Part shown: piece after piece, positions 39,001-46,088 of the stretch | How positions within the stretch are numbered: position 1 is the stretch's first letter | How the letters are laid out: each line of letters begins with the position of its first letter | Assembly (NCBI RefSeq): GCF_036250675.1 | Contig: NZ_CP109592.1 | Span: forward strand, 5,394,001 to 5,458,000 | Length of the DNA: 64,000 bases | Source: Streptomyces sp. NBC_01689 | GTDB lineage: Bacteria; Actinomycetota; Actinomycetes; Streptomycetales; Streptomycetaceae | Direction: 5' to 3' | The notes under the pieces: generated by a model | What the model was told of the DNA's origin: nothing | Seen by the model: the letters and a program-made list of their open reading frames with translations, nothing else | Databases searched by the model: none | Program-made: the position numbers and the translations under genes

Positions 39001-39999
39001 CGCCGTGCCTTCGGCGAGGACGATCCCACCACGCTGGACAGGGCCCACAACCTCGGGGTGAGCCTGCGGCTGGTCGGCGAGTTCCAGCGCGCGCTGGAAC
39101 TGGACCAGCACACGCACGCCCTGAAGGCGCGGCTGTTCGGACGTGATCACCAGCAGTCGTTGATCACCGAGGCGAGCATCGCCGTCGACGTGCGGGAGAC
39201 CGGCGACTACGTCGGCGCCCGGTCGCTGCAGCAGGCGGTCGTCGACGGTTTCCGCGCGGTCTTCGGGGCCGGCAACCCCTCGACACTGGGCACGGTGCGC
39301 CAGCTCGGCGAGGCGTGCCGCAAGGAGGGCGACCCGGTCACCGCGCTGGCGCTGGCACGCGAGGCGTTCGACCAGTTCACCCGCCGGTACGGCGACACGC
39401 ACCCGGAGTCCCTGACCGCGTCCCTCGCCCTGTCGGTGGCGCTGCGGCACAACGGTGAGCTGGAGGCGGCCCGCGACCGCGGGGAGAAGGCGCGTGAGCG
39501 CTACCGCAGGCTGTTCCAGCCCGAGCACCCGCACGTCCTGGCGGCCGACATCGACCTGGCCGTGACCTTGCGGTTGCTGGGACGGGCGCAGGAGGCCCAG
39601 CGGCTGGACGAGACGGCGCTGGAGTCGCTGACCGAGCGCCTGGGGGCGGCCCATCCGATCGCGCTGGCCTGCGCCATCAACCTGGCCAGCGACCTGAGCG
39701 CGCAGGAGCGGACGGCCGAGGCCCGCCTGCTCGGCGAGAAGACCCTGGAACTGTGCCGGGAACGACTGGGGGAGGACCACCCCACCACCCTGGTGTGCGC
39801 GGCCAACCTCTCCCTCGATCTCATCGCCGTCGGCCGGGAGACGGAGGCCGCGGCCCTGCACGCGGCCACGCTGGAGCGGATGGAGCGGGTCCTCGACGGC
39901 CCCCGGCTGAGCTCCGCCGAGCCCTCGCCGCACCCGGCGACGCTGCAGACCCGGGCGATGAAGCGGGCCAACTGTGACATCGACCCGATGCCGCTGTGA
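36034..39999 (+). CDS. SAV_2336-type / NB-ARC / TPR STAND NTPase, FxSxx-COOH system type
   Basis: 1321 aa. Residues 1-460 match the SAV_2336 N-terminal domain family (SVLLVVDDYVTMRVWDETV, VVLVLTDGL, QRLWFRTGLDVHRMRLRA). An FxSxx-system NTPase begins near residue 480 (RIWGNIPPRNPNFTGR). It has Walker A GMGGVGKT (K529), Walker B LLIFDNAD near 600 and an NB-ARC GxP region near 676. TPR arrays fill residues 880-1300. Such STAND proteins sense a trigger and oligomerise. Two TTA codons (77 and 338) fall in the SAV_2336 part. An in-frame ATG at 37429 with a strong Shine-Dalgarno could give the NTPase alone. Confidence 0.88.
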   Translation: MQRDDGPRPPSAWASGDASPCAVAHALRGLEPVGSEDRPSVLLVVDDYVTMRVWDETVGRLADELAGQASLGPVTRLRLLGSDDTEPGRIRLEHLPPPVGEHRVVLVLTDGLAAGWRSDAVLPLLRELGRSEPLAVLHLLPQRLWFRTGLDVHRMRLRAARPWAPNDSLRWELRTSPLEPVDDDPAARSGVVPVPVLERTDHSLSDWAGLVAARAGDADGWVEMSGVRARDWKRRPDAARAVPWVDDVPDPASAVPPWERVSEFRAAASPTAFALATRLAAAPLTLPVMSALTASVPGAGPAHLTELLMSGLVRPAGAEAERAAEMVFAFGPNIRQELLALARRRDTVRVLHDVRVLMAAAAEESEPVLPAPDEPLETTGVPPVTPRNVAFLRVELTALRALSGRFLPQAERLARALRTYDLRNTVNLGKDARTHTRDQAPATRARRDAAQAPRGPGTPSEGAATMATTQQPTVEGARSAQPRIWGNIPPRNPNFTGRVDLLERLRERLQEGTTTVLPEAIHGMGGVGKTQMAIEYAYRHQAEYDVVWWIPAERPGQIGQALVELAQRLGLGTSAEANIAGPAVREALREGRPYSRWLLIFDNADSPERVRDYFPTGGSGTILVTSRNRRWSVVGPSLEVDVFTREESKELLRRSGSAGDLDDAEADRLADALGDLPLALEQAAAWRAETGMPVSEYLRLFEDKRSELLEVSPPPDYQLPVAAAWNVSLDHLETRSLAALRLLQLCSYFAPDPISRSIFSGLGGSSIDPELDRALNDPMRLARAIREINRYSLARIDHRTNSIEMHRLVQAVLINRMTPEEQNRMRNGAHTLLAASDPKGPNQSANWTRYAELYGHVIASGAVESDQPWVRELVMNVAKYLWYWGDHKVAREFMEQAWQTWRQLFGEEDQQTRLMAWWLSFVYLKVGRYDDASQLVAQLKDVYARTAPEDREDTREDALETLNLEAAVRRVQGDFAAGAELDQAAYERARRAFGEDDPTTLDRAHNLGVSLRLVGEFQRALELDQHTHALKARLFGRDHQQSLITEASIAVDVRETGDYVGARSLQQAVVDGFRAVFGAGNPSTLGTVRQLGEACRKEGDPVTALALAREAFDQFTRRYGDTHPESLTASLALSVALRHNGELEAARDRGEKARERYRRLFQPEHPHVLAADIDLAVTLRLLGRAQEAQRLDETALESLTERLGAAHPIALACAINLASDLSAQERTAEARLLGEKTLELCRERLGEDHPTTLVCAANLSLDLIAVGRETEAAALHAATLERMERVLDGPRLSSAEPSPHPATLQTRAMKRANCDIDPMPL
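37415..37431 (+). promoter_or_regulatory. Internal ribosome-binding site and ATG (codon 466)
   Basis: AAGGAG is followed by 8 nt and an in-frame ATG at 37429-37431. The following residues (MATTQQPTVEG) lead straight into the NTPase domain. A separate NB-ARC-TPR product, free of both TTA codons, could be made from it. Confidence 0.55.
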
Positions 40000-40032
40000 G
40001 GTGAGGGACCAGGGCCGCGGGGCCGCCGACGG

Positions 40033-41853
40033 CTACCGCGGGCCCGCGGGCGGGGCGAGCCAGGCCGCCAGGCGGACGGGGTCCGGTGCGCTGCCGGTGG
40101 CGCGCGACACGGCCTGGTGGACCGCCCGTGCCCGCTCGGGCCAGTGGCGGAGCAGGTGGGCCGCGGCGGGTTCCGTGCCCGCCGCCTCCAGGGCGTGCCC
40201 GAGACCGGCCCAGGCGCCGGCCCGCTCGGGTTCGACGGCCAGGTGGGCCGCGTAGGCGTGCCGGGCCGCCGTGGGGTCTCCCGCCGCCAGCAGCGCGTCG
40301 CCGGGCAGCGCCCCGGTGACGTGGGCCGCGGCCTTCTCGGGGTCCTCGGACGGCGCGGGTTCGCCGGGGGCGGTGCTGAGGCGGTGGCGGGCGAGCATGG
40401 CCATGCTGTCCAGCCAGCGTGCGGACAGGTCGGGGACGAGGTCGGGCTCGGCGGTCAGACCGGTGGGCGGTCCGCCGGCCCCGGCCAGCCAGGCACGTAC
40501 GGCCTCTTCCACCGCTGGGGCGGGCGGCCGCAGGTGGTGGACCCGCCAGCGGGCAGAGTGGTCGGCGGCACACAGCCGGGCCAGGGCGAGCTGCTCCTCG
40601 GGAACCGGTTCCCGCAGCCACTGAGCGCAGTGGCCGCGCAGGGTGTCCAGCAGGCCGGCGCCGAGCGGTGTGCGGCGCGGATGGCGGTGGACCTGTTCCA
40701 GCGCGGTGGCCACATGGGACCGCCACAGTGCGAACTCGAAGTGTGCGATGGCCCGGTGGGTGTCGGCGTGCTCCCGGTGGGCGCGCCAGAAGCGGGTTAT
40801 CCCCATGAACGCATAGATGCCCTGGAGCAGTCCGTCGAGAGGCCGGGGGTCGTCGCGCCAGGGCGCGTACCAGAGCTCCGTACCCGCGTCGGCGCTGTCG
40901 GTCAGCAGGGGTGCCAGGTGCAGGAGGCCGCCCAGTTTGGTGTGCTGGAACTCGTGTACGAGCGTGACCGCGAGCTGAACGGCGTCGTCGGGTTCCGAGG
41001 CCTCGATACCGCCGAAGGCGTCCCCGGACGTCACGCTGCGCGGCCGAAACCTTTCCCTCGCCGGGGTCGGAGTCAGCGAGAACACCCCTCGCCGCATGGC
41101 CTCGGCCGTCTCCGGCAGTTCCCGCAGCAGCACTCCCCAGGCCCGCTCCAGCTCCTGCCGCCACTGCCTCACCGCCTCCTCGGACAGCGGGCGCGGCTCG
41201 GTCGGCTGCGGATACGTGCGATACGGGTCCAGGTCGTCCAGGGCCACGTCGAGCCGTCGTCCGGTGGGACCGACCGCGAGCCTGCGGACTTCGTGCCACC
41301 CCGGTCCGGCCGGTCCGGGCGCGGTCGGTACGCCGATCGTGACGTCGGCCGTCCGCACCACCGCGTGTCCGCCCCGGGCGCGCACCGTGGCCGTCGTCCA
41401 CGGCTCGGTCGTCGGCAGTACGGCGCAGCCGAGGGTCGGCAGCGGTACCCGGCCGTGCCGAACCGGGACCTCGATGCTGAAGTCCAGCTCCGCGCGTAGC
41501 GCCGCCACGGCCGCGAGCGCCGAGAAATGGCCGAGCACCACCCACAGCGGCGGCTCGTCCTGCGGGACGGACCCGCGCAGCCGGCGTAAGGCGGTGGCCA
41601 GCCACATTCCCGTCTGCGGATACATCAGCAGTTCGTCGACGACGGACGGTGACCGCCGCTGCGCCTCGCTGAGGAGGTCCCAGGCGGGACCCGGGTCCAT
41701 GGCGTCGTCGAGCATCCGCAACAGCAGCAGACGGCGGCTGCGTTCGGCTTCGAGCAAGAGGTCCACGGTGGCTGGACCGCCTTCACCACGAGCCAGCTCG
41801 GCCAGCGCGGCGGAGGGCAGGTGATGATGGGGCGGCGACGGGTCAGCGCTCAT
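40033..41853 (-). CDS. HExxH-type peptide beta-hydroxylase 1
   Basis: 606 aa of the HEXXH peptide-modification family (TIGR04267-like), now viewed as alpha-ketoglutarate/Fe-dependent peptide beta-hydroxylases. The motif HEFQH is at residues 300-304, followed by YAPWRDDPRPLDGLLQG and HFEFALWR blocks shared with HExxH 2. The last 100 residues resemble a TPR-like helical repeat. It lies 17 nt after precursor peptide 1, so that peptide is the likely substrate. A TTA codon at codon 89 suggests bldA dependence. Hydroxylation is inferred from the family. Confidence 0.85.
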   Translation of the reverse strand: MSADPSPPHHHLPSAALAELARGEGGPATVDLLLEAERSRRLLLLRMLDDAMDPGPAWDLLSEAQRRSPSVVDELLMYPQTGMWLATALRRLRGSVPQDEPPLWVVLGHFSALAAVAALRAELDFSIEVPVRHGRVPLPTLGCAVLPTTEPWTTATVRARGGHAVVRTADVTIGVPTAPGPAGPGWHEVRRLAVGPTGRRLDVALDDLDPYRTYPQPTEPRPLSEEAVRQWRQELERAWGVLLRELPETAEAMRRGVFSLTPTPARERFRPRSVTSGDAFGGIEASEPDDAVQLAVTLVHEFQHTKLGGLLHLAPLLTDSADAGTELWYAPWRDDPRPLDGLLQGIYAFMGITRFWRAHREHADTHRAIAHFEFALWRSHVATALEQVHRHPRRTPLGAGLLDTLRGHCAQWLREPVPEEQLALARLCAADHSARWRVHHLRPPAPAVEEAVRAWLAGAGGPPTGLTAEPDLVPDLSARWLDSMAMLARHRLSTAPGEPAPSEDPEKAAAHVTGALPGDALLAAGDPTAARHAYAAHLAVEPERAGAWAGLGHALEAAGTEPAAAHLLRHWPERARAVHQAVSRATGSAPDPVRLAAWLAPPAGPR

Positions 41854-41870
41854 GGGCGGCCCTGGCGTCG

Positions 41871-42050
41871 TCAGTCGAAACGCTCCGCGGGGTTGAAGTC
41901 GCTGACACTGGCCTGTGGCAGGTCGATGCGCTGTTGCAGCTCCTCCAGCGACGCGGCGAGAACCCGGCGGTCAATGGAGCGCAGCGTTTCAAGGGATACC
42001 CCCGCGAGATCGACCAGGCTGGACTCGACGGCGGCCACAGACGGCTCCAT
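41871..42050 (-). CDS. FxSxx-like precursor peptide 1
   Basis: 59 aa. The leader block VESSLVDLAGVSLETL matches the FxsA-type leader (LLDLxGVPLxxL) of FxSxx-COOH peptides. The C-terminus does not end FxSxx; it ends DFNPAERFD. The ATG at 42050 follows AAGGGG and gives a length like peptide 2; an ATG at 42101 is less likely. It sits directly upstream of HExxH 1 and downstream of the trypsin gene. A modified aromatic-Asn-Pro core is a reasonable hypothesis. Confidence 0.75.
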   Translation of the reverse strand: MEPSVAAVESSLVDLAGVSLETLRSIDRRVLAASLEELQQRIDLPQASVSDFNPAERFD

Positions 42051-42138
42051 GACGGCCAAACCCCTTCCCCCCGGCTGCATTTGTGGATGTGGGCTGCTCA
42101 CATCCTCCTGATAATGGCCCGCCGTACGGGGGATGAAA

Positions 42139-42154
42139 CCCCGTGCCTGCGGGG
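42139..42154. terminator. Short hairpin between trypsin and peptide 1 genes
   Basis: A 5-bp stem (CCCCG / CGGGG) with a 6-nt loop. It may partially attenuate read-through into the peptide gene. Confidence 0.3.
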
Positions 42155-42169
42155 CGGTGCGATATCAGG

Positions 42170-43285
42170 TCAGCGGCGCCCATCGGCTCGACGGTGGCGC
42201 CGGGACAACTCCACCGCCTCTTCGTCCATGCGGGCCACCCCCGTGGAGTCGCCCTCCAACAACCGTATCGCTTCGAGTAGTTGATCCAGGGTTCCCGGAT
42301 AGCTCAGACAGGTCCGCAGGATCCCGAACACGTCGGGACGCAGCGCCGGCATCCGCGGGCTCATCGCCGCGACGACCGGGTCGATGCTGCTCAGGACCAG
42401 GGCCAGGGTGCCGCGGTCCCGCACCGTGGGCAGCGCGGTCAACGCGGTCACCAGGCCCGCGAGTTCACCGAGCGGCAGGTCGTCGCGGAGGTCCGCCAGG
42501 GTGACCGGGCCGGTGGTGCCGGTGCCGGCTGGTGTGAACCGGGCCAGCCCGGCCGCCGACGCGGGAAGCCCCCCGTGCTCGTGCAGCACGGCCAGTTCCG
42601 CGCCGGTCAGCAGTTCGTACCAGCGCTCCGCCCGGACCGCGGCCAGCCGGCCCAGGCCGTCCGTGCGGTGGTGCGCGCTGACCAGGCCGACGAGCGTGCC
42701 GTCGTGCCAGACCGCCGCGCCCGACATGCCCTCCCAGGGGGAGCGGTCCGGTTCGGTGTCCGACTCCGGTGGCGTGACCGCGAGTTCGAGCGTGCCCTCG
42801 CGGCGGTTGGACAGCACCGAGGTCACGCCCGTGGCGTGGCAGGAGTCGCGGTACTGGGACGGCGAGCCGTCGTCGAGCAGCCGCATCCGGTCCTCGCGCA
42901 GCTTGAACCGCGGAAAGCCCATCGCGCTGCACGGCAGGACGACATCCGCGTCGGGCACCGCTCCGTAGACGGGCGGTCCGGGCACCCGCGCGTGCACGCC
43001 CCCGGGCACCGACCCGGTGATCTCCAGAAGTGCCACGTCCGCCTTCTCGGAGGCCAGGACCACCCGCGCGGACGCCGTCCACTCCGCCGCGCGGTCGGCC
43101 TCGAACCGTACGTGCGCGGTCCCGGCCGCCGCGGCGCGGACCACGTGCGCCGCGGTGAGCACCGAGCGCGGACCGACCCGGTACCCGGAGCCGCGCCGCC
43201 CGGACCCCCGTCCCGCCGCCGGCCGCACCATCACCTCCGCCACCCGGACCGGATCCAGTCCGCGGCGCGGTTGCCGTCCCGGCAC
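42170..43285 (-). CDS. Trypsin-like serine protease with C-terminal EAD2
   Basis: 371 aa, no signal peptide, so cytosolic. The trypsin-like triad is H47 (LTAAHVV), D83 (KADVALL) and S188 (EGMSGAAVW). Residues about 272-360 match EAD2 (LAGLVTALTALPTVRDR, then DVFGILRTCLSYPGTLDQLLEAI). EADs are death-fold-like adaptor domains that recruit effectors. The VMAP protein carries a similar N-terminal domain, so the two may bind each other through EADs. The GTG start follows the trypco2 stop by 3 nt. Confidence 0.88.
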   Translation of the reverse strand: MPGRQPRRGLDPVRVAEVMVRPAAGRGSGRRGSGYRVGPRSVLTAAHVVRAAAAGTAHVRFEADRAAEWTASARVVLASEKADVALLEITGSVPGGVHARVPGPPVYGAVPDADVVLPCSAMGFPRFKLREDRMRLLDDGSPSQYRDSCHATGVTSVLSNRREGTLELAVTPPESDTEPDRSPWEGMSGAAVWHDGTLVGLVSAHHRTDGLGRLAAVRAERWYELLTGAELAVLHEHGGLPASAAGLARFTPAGTGTTGPVTLADLRDDLPLGELAGLVTALTALPTVRDRGTLALVLSSIDPVVAAMSPRMPALRPDVFGILRTCLSYPGTLDQLLEAIRLLEGDSTGVARMDEEAVELSRRHRRADGRR

Positions 43286-43288
43286 GGG

Positions 43289-43591
43289 TCAGCGCTCCCC
43301 GTGGGCCTCGGCTCCGCCCACCCACGGCGCTCGCCCGCCACCGCTGCGGGTGCGCGGATCGAGGGTCAGCTTCACCCGGTGCGTGACGCTGTCGGCCACG
43401 CGGCCGTCCGCGCCCGCCTCCATCACATAGAAGCGGATCTTCCCGCCCGCCGTCGCCGACCGCTCCACGACCACGGCCGCCTCCAGTTCCACGGGACCCA
43501 CCTCGAAGTACAGATCCTCCCCCTCCGCGGCCGTCCGGGCCGTGGTCAGTTCCCTGCGCAACTCCTCGATCATTTCCGCGAGTTCAATCAC
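43289..43591 (-). CDS. trypco2 (trypsin-co-occurring domain 2) protein
   Basis: 100 aa. It matches the trypco2 family: IELAEMIEELRRELTTA, DLYFEVGPVELEAAVVV, and HRVKLTLDPR at the end. This family is known from gene neighbourhoods with trypsin-like effectors in conflict systems. Its role is unknown; it may regulate the protease or link it to a sensor. GTG start. It is the first gene of the minus-strand unit trypco2-trypsin-peptide 1-HExxH 1. Confidence 0.85.
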   Translation of the reverse strand: MIELAEMIEELRRELTTARTAAEGEDLYFEVGPVELEAAVVVERSATAGGKIRFYVMEAGADGRVADSVTHRVKLTLDPRTRSGGGRAPWVGGAEAHGER

Positions 43592-43795
43592 CCCCGGTCC
43601 CTACCCGTACGGCCCGCGTGCCACTCGGTCCGGGGCCGTCACCCGATCCGGGGTGATTGCGCGGTGTGGCTCTGGGTGACCTGTCGGATGCACTAGGGTC
43701 ACTCGAGCAGCCTGAAATCCCTGAAAAAGCCATATTTCAGTGATAGATAGGGCATTGATCGCACACCCTCACCTCACCGTCACAGGGGCGCCGCC
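43592..43795. promoter_or_regulatory. Divergent promoter region of the two peptide units
   Basis: A relatively AT-rich 204-nt interval. An inverted repeat CTGAAAT (43712-43718) and ATTTCAG (43734-43740), 15 nt apart, lies about 60 nt upstream of peptide 2. It could bind a shared regulator of both divergent units. Confidence 0.45.
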
Positions 43796-43966
43796 ATGGA
43801 GAAGTCCGGAGTCGAGTCCGAGCTGATCGACCTCAGCGACGTTCCGTTGGACGCGTGGCCCCATCTGGACCTGCCGTCCGCGTCGGGCTCCATGCGCCGG
43901 CTGCTCAGCCGCATCGACGACCCGGCCGGCAGCCTCGGCGGCTACAACCCGCAGCGCGAGCCGTAG
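43796..43966 (+). CDS. FxSxx-like precursor peptide 2
   Basis: 56 aa. VESELIDLSDVPLDAW matches peptide 1 and the FxsA leader. The C-terminus is GGYNPQREP, sharing the [FY]NP motif with peptide 1 rather than FxSxx. Nothing else is encoded before HExxH 2, about 295 nt downstream. There is no radical SAM gene nearby to make an FxsA cyclophane. Asn, Pro or the aromatic residue are possible hydroxylation sites; this is a guess from conservation. Confidence 0.75.
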   Translation: MEKSGVESELIDLSDVPLDAWPHLDLPSASGSMRRLLSRIDDPAGSLGGYNPQREP

Positions 43967-44261
43967 CCGCCGGAGCGGCGGGGCGGCCGGGCGACGCCCC
44001 GAGGCGCCGCCGCTCCCTTCCCGGCCGTAATCGCATCGGCGGCGACGGTCCGGCTACGACGGTCCGGTGGCAACGGACCGGCGGCAACGGTCCCGTGGGA
44101 CCGCACCGCCCTTACGGAACCGAGCAGGCACCAGGCGTACCGAACAGGCCTACCGAGGCCTACCGAACAGGCGTATCGGACCGGCAGCGCCGGACGAACA
44201 GCAGCGAGCGCGTGGCGACGAACGCGCGGAACCGAACCAGCGGCAACGAACAGGCACTTCC
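43967..44261. repeat. Repetitive spacer between peptide 2 and HExxH 2
   Basis: Degenerate short tandem repeats, for example CGGCAACGG / CGGTCCGGTGGCAACGG and CCTACCGAACAGGC / CCTACCGAGG units. The HExxH 2 frame is open through it, but the residues (Arg/Thr/Asn-rich) do not match the paralog. Confidence 0.55.
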
Positions 44262-45998
44262 ATGCACCAGACCGCTCGTCCCCACGTCCTCTCACCGCAG
44301 TCGTTCGACGAACTGCTGGGCGGCGGGGGCGGCCCCGCGACGGTGGACCTGCTGCGCGGCAGCGAGCGGAGCTGGCGGCTGCTCGTCGTACGGGCCCTGC
44401 TGGACTCGGCGGCGACGGCGCCACCCGGACCGCTGCCTCACCCGGCCGAGGGCTGGCGGCTGCTCTCCCGCGCCTGGGCCGTGTCCGAGCAGGCCCGGCG
44501 GGCGGTGGAGGCACTGCTCGGATATCCGGCGGTCGGTGTCTGGGCGTCGCACACGCTGCGCCGCCTGCGTGGGACCGCCGACGGCGACGCACCCCTCTGG
44601 GTGGACACCGGACACCTCCACGCCGTCGCCGCGGCCGCGGCGATCCGGGCCGGCCTGGAGTTCCGTACCGGGATCCCGGTCCGGCAGGGCTGGGCGGTCC
44701 TGCCCATGCTCGGGGCGATGCGGGTACCCGGTCCGGCGGACTGGGACGTGGCCGAGGTCGCCGCCTCCGCCGGAGACGTGCGGATCGGCGGGCGCCGCCT
44801 GGAGGGACCGGACTGGAACCCCGTGACGGAGCTGCGCGCGGCCGGCTGCACCCTGCTCCTGGACGACACCGACCCGTACGGCGGCCTGCGGAAACCGGGG
44901 CCCGTGGCACCCGTCGCCCCGGCGGCCGAGTGGCAGCGGCTCTTCGCCCCCGCCTGGGACATCCTGCGGCGCACCGACGCCGAGGCCGCCCGCGCGCTCG
45001 CCGGCGGACTGGTCTCGGTGGTGCCGCGCCCGCGCGCCGAGCGGTTCCGGCCGCACAGCGCGTCCTCGGGCGATGCCTTCGGCGCCGCCCTGGCCTCGGC
45101 ACCGGACGACGCCGAACAGTTCGCCTCGACACTGGTGCACGAGTTCCAGCACAACAAACTCAGCGCCTTCATGCACCTGTTCACCCTCTACGACGACCGG
45201 GACGACCGGCTGCACTACGCGCCCTGGCGGGACGACCCGCGGCCGCTGGGCGGCCTGCTCCAAGGGGTGTACGCCTTCTTCGGGGTCACCGCGTTCTGGC
45301 GGCGGCGCGTCCACCTCCTCGGGCAGTTCGAGTTCGCGCTGTGGCGCGGTCAGACGGCGCACGCGCTGCGCGCCGTCGGCTCCGCGGACGGACTCACCGA
45401 ACGGGGGCGGCGACTGGTGGCCGAGCTGACCCGGCGTGTCGAACCCTGGCTGGACGAACCGGTCGACGTGCGGGCCAGGGCCGCGGCCGCGGTCGCCGTC
45501 GCGGACCACCGGGCGAGCTGGCGCGCCCACCATCTGCGGCCCGCGGCGGAGACGGTCCGCGCGCACGCGGCCGCCTGGACCCGCGGCGAACCGCTCCCGC
45601 CCGCCCCCGACCCGGCGACCGTCCCCGGCAGCCCGTCCCGGGGGTTCGACACCCGGGCGGTGCTGCTGCGGTGGCTGCTGGCCGACCCGGCCGGCTTCGC
45701 CGCGCTGCGGGACGCTCCCGGCGCCGTGGTCACGGGCGCGCTCCCCGAGGACATCGCCCTGGTGGAGGGGCGTACGGAGGAGGCGCTCGCCGGGTTCCGT
45801 GCGCGCGTCGTCCGCGACGGGGACCCGGACGCCGACGCCTGGGTGGGACTCGGGCTGGCGGCGCGGGCCCGCGCGGACCGGGCCGGCGAGGGCCTGCTGG
45901 CCCACCCGGAACTCGCGATGGCCCTGCACACCGCGCTGGGCGGGCGCGCCGACCCGCTGGAACTGGGCCGCGCCCTCGCTCCCGAGTGCCCGGTGTGA
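44262..45998 (+). CDS. HExxH-type peptide beta-hydroxylase 2
   Basis: 578 aa paralog of HExxH 1 along nearly its whole length. HEFQH is at residues 293-297. Shared blocks include GGPATVDLLRGSERSWRLL near the N-terminus, YAPWRDDPRPLGGLLQG, FEFALWRG and RAHHLRP. No TTA codon was found. The ATG at 44262 aligns with the start of HExxH 1; an in-frame ATG at 44067 lies in repetitive DNA. Peptide 2 is the likely substrate. A terminator-like hairpin follows. Confidence 0.85.
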   Translation: MHQTARPHVLSPQSFDELLGGGGGPATVDLLRGSERSWRLLVVRALLDSAATAPPGPLPHPAEGWRLLSRAWAVSEQARRAVEALLGYPAVGVWASHTLRRLRGTADGDAPLWVDTGHLHAVAAAAAIRAGLEFRTGIPVRQGWAVLPMLGAMRVPGPADWDVAEVAASAGDVRIGGRRLEGPDWNPVTELRAAGCTLLLDDTDPYGGLRKPGPVAPVAPAAEWQRLFAPAWDILRRTDAEAARALAGGLVSVVPRPRAERFRPHSASSGDAFGAALASAPDDAEQFASTLVHEFQHNKLSAFMHLFTLYDDRDDRLHYAPWRDDPRPLGGLLQGVYAFFGVTAFWRRRVHLLGQFEFALWRGQTAHALRAVGSADGLTERGRRLVAELTRRVEPWLDEPVDVRARAAAAVAVADHRASWRAHHLRPAAETVRAHAAAWTRGEPLPPAPDPATVPGSPSRGFDTRAVLLRWLLADPAGFAALRDAPGAVVTGALPEDIALVEGRTEEALAGFRARVVRDGDPDADAWVGLGLAARARADRAGEGLLAHPELAMALHTALGGRADPLELGRALAPECPV

Positions 45999-46000
45999 GC

Positions 46001-46025
46001 CGTCCCGCCGGACCCCGGCGGGACG
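46001..46025. terminator. 11-bp hairpin after HExxH 2
   Basis: CGTCCCGCCGG and its exact complement flank a 3-nt loop, starting 2 nt after the HExxH 2 stop codon. Confidence 0.6.
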
Positions 46026-46088
46026 CTCCCGGCGCCGGACGCGCCATGACACCCCGGCCGTCCGTGACACGAATGGCGGACACGCCGA

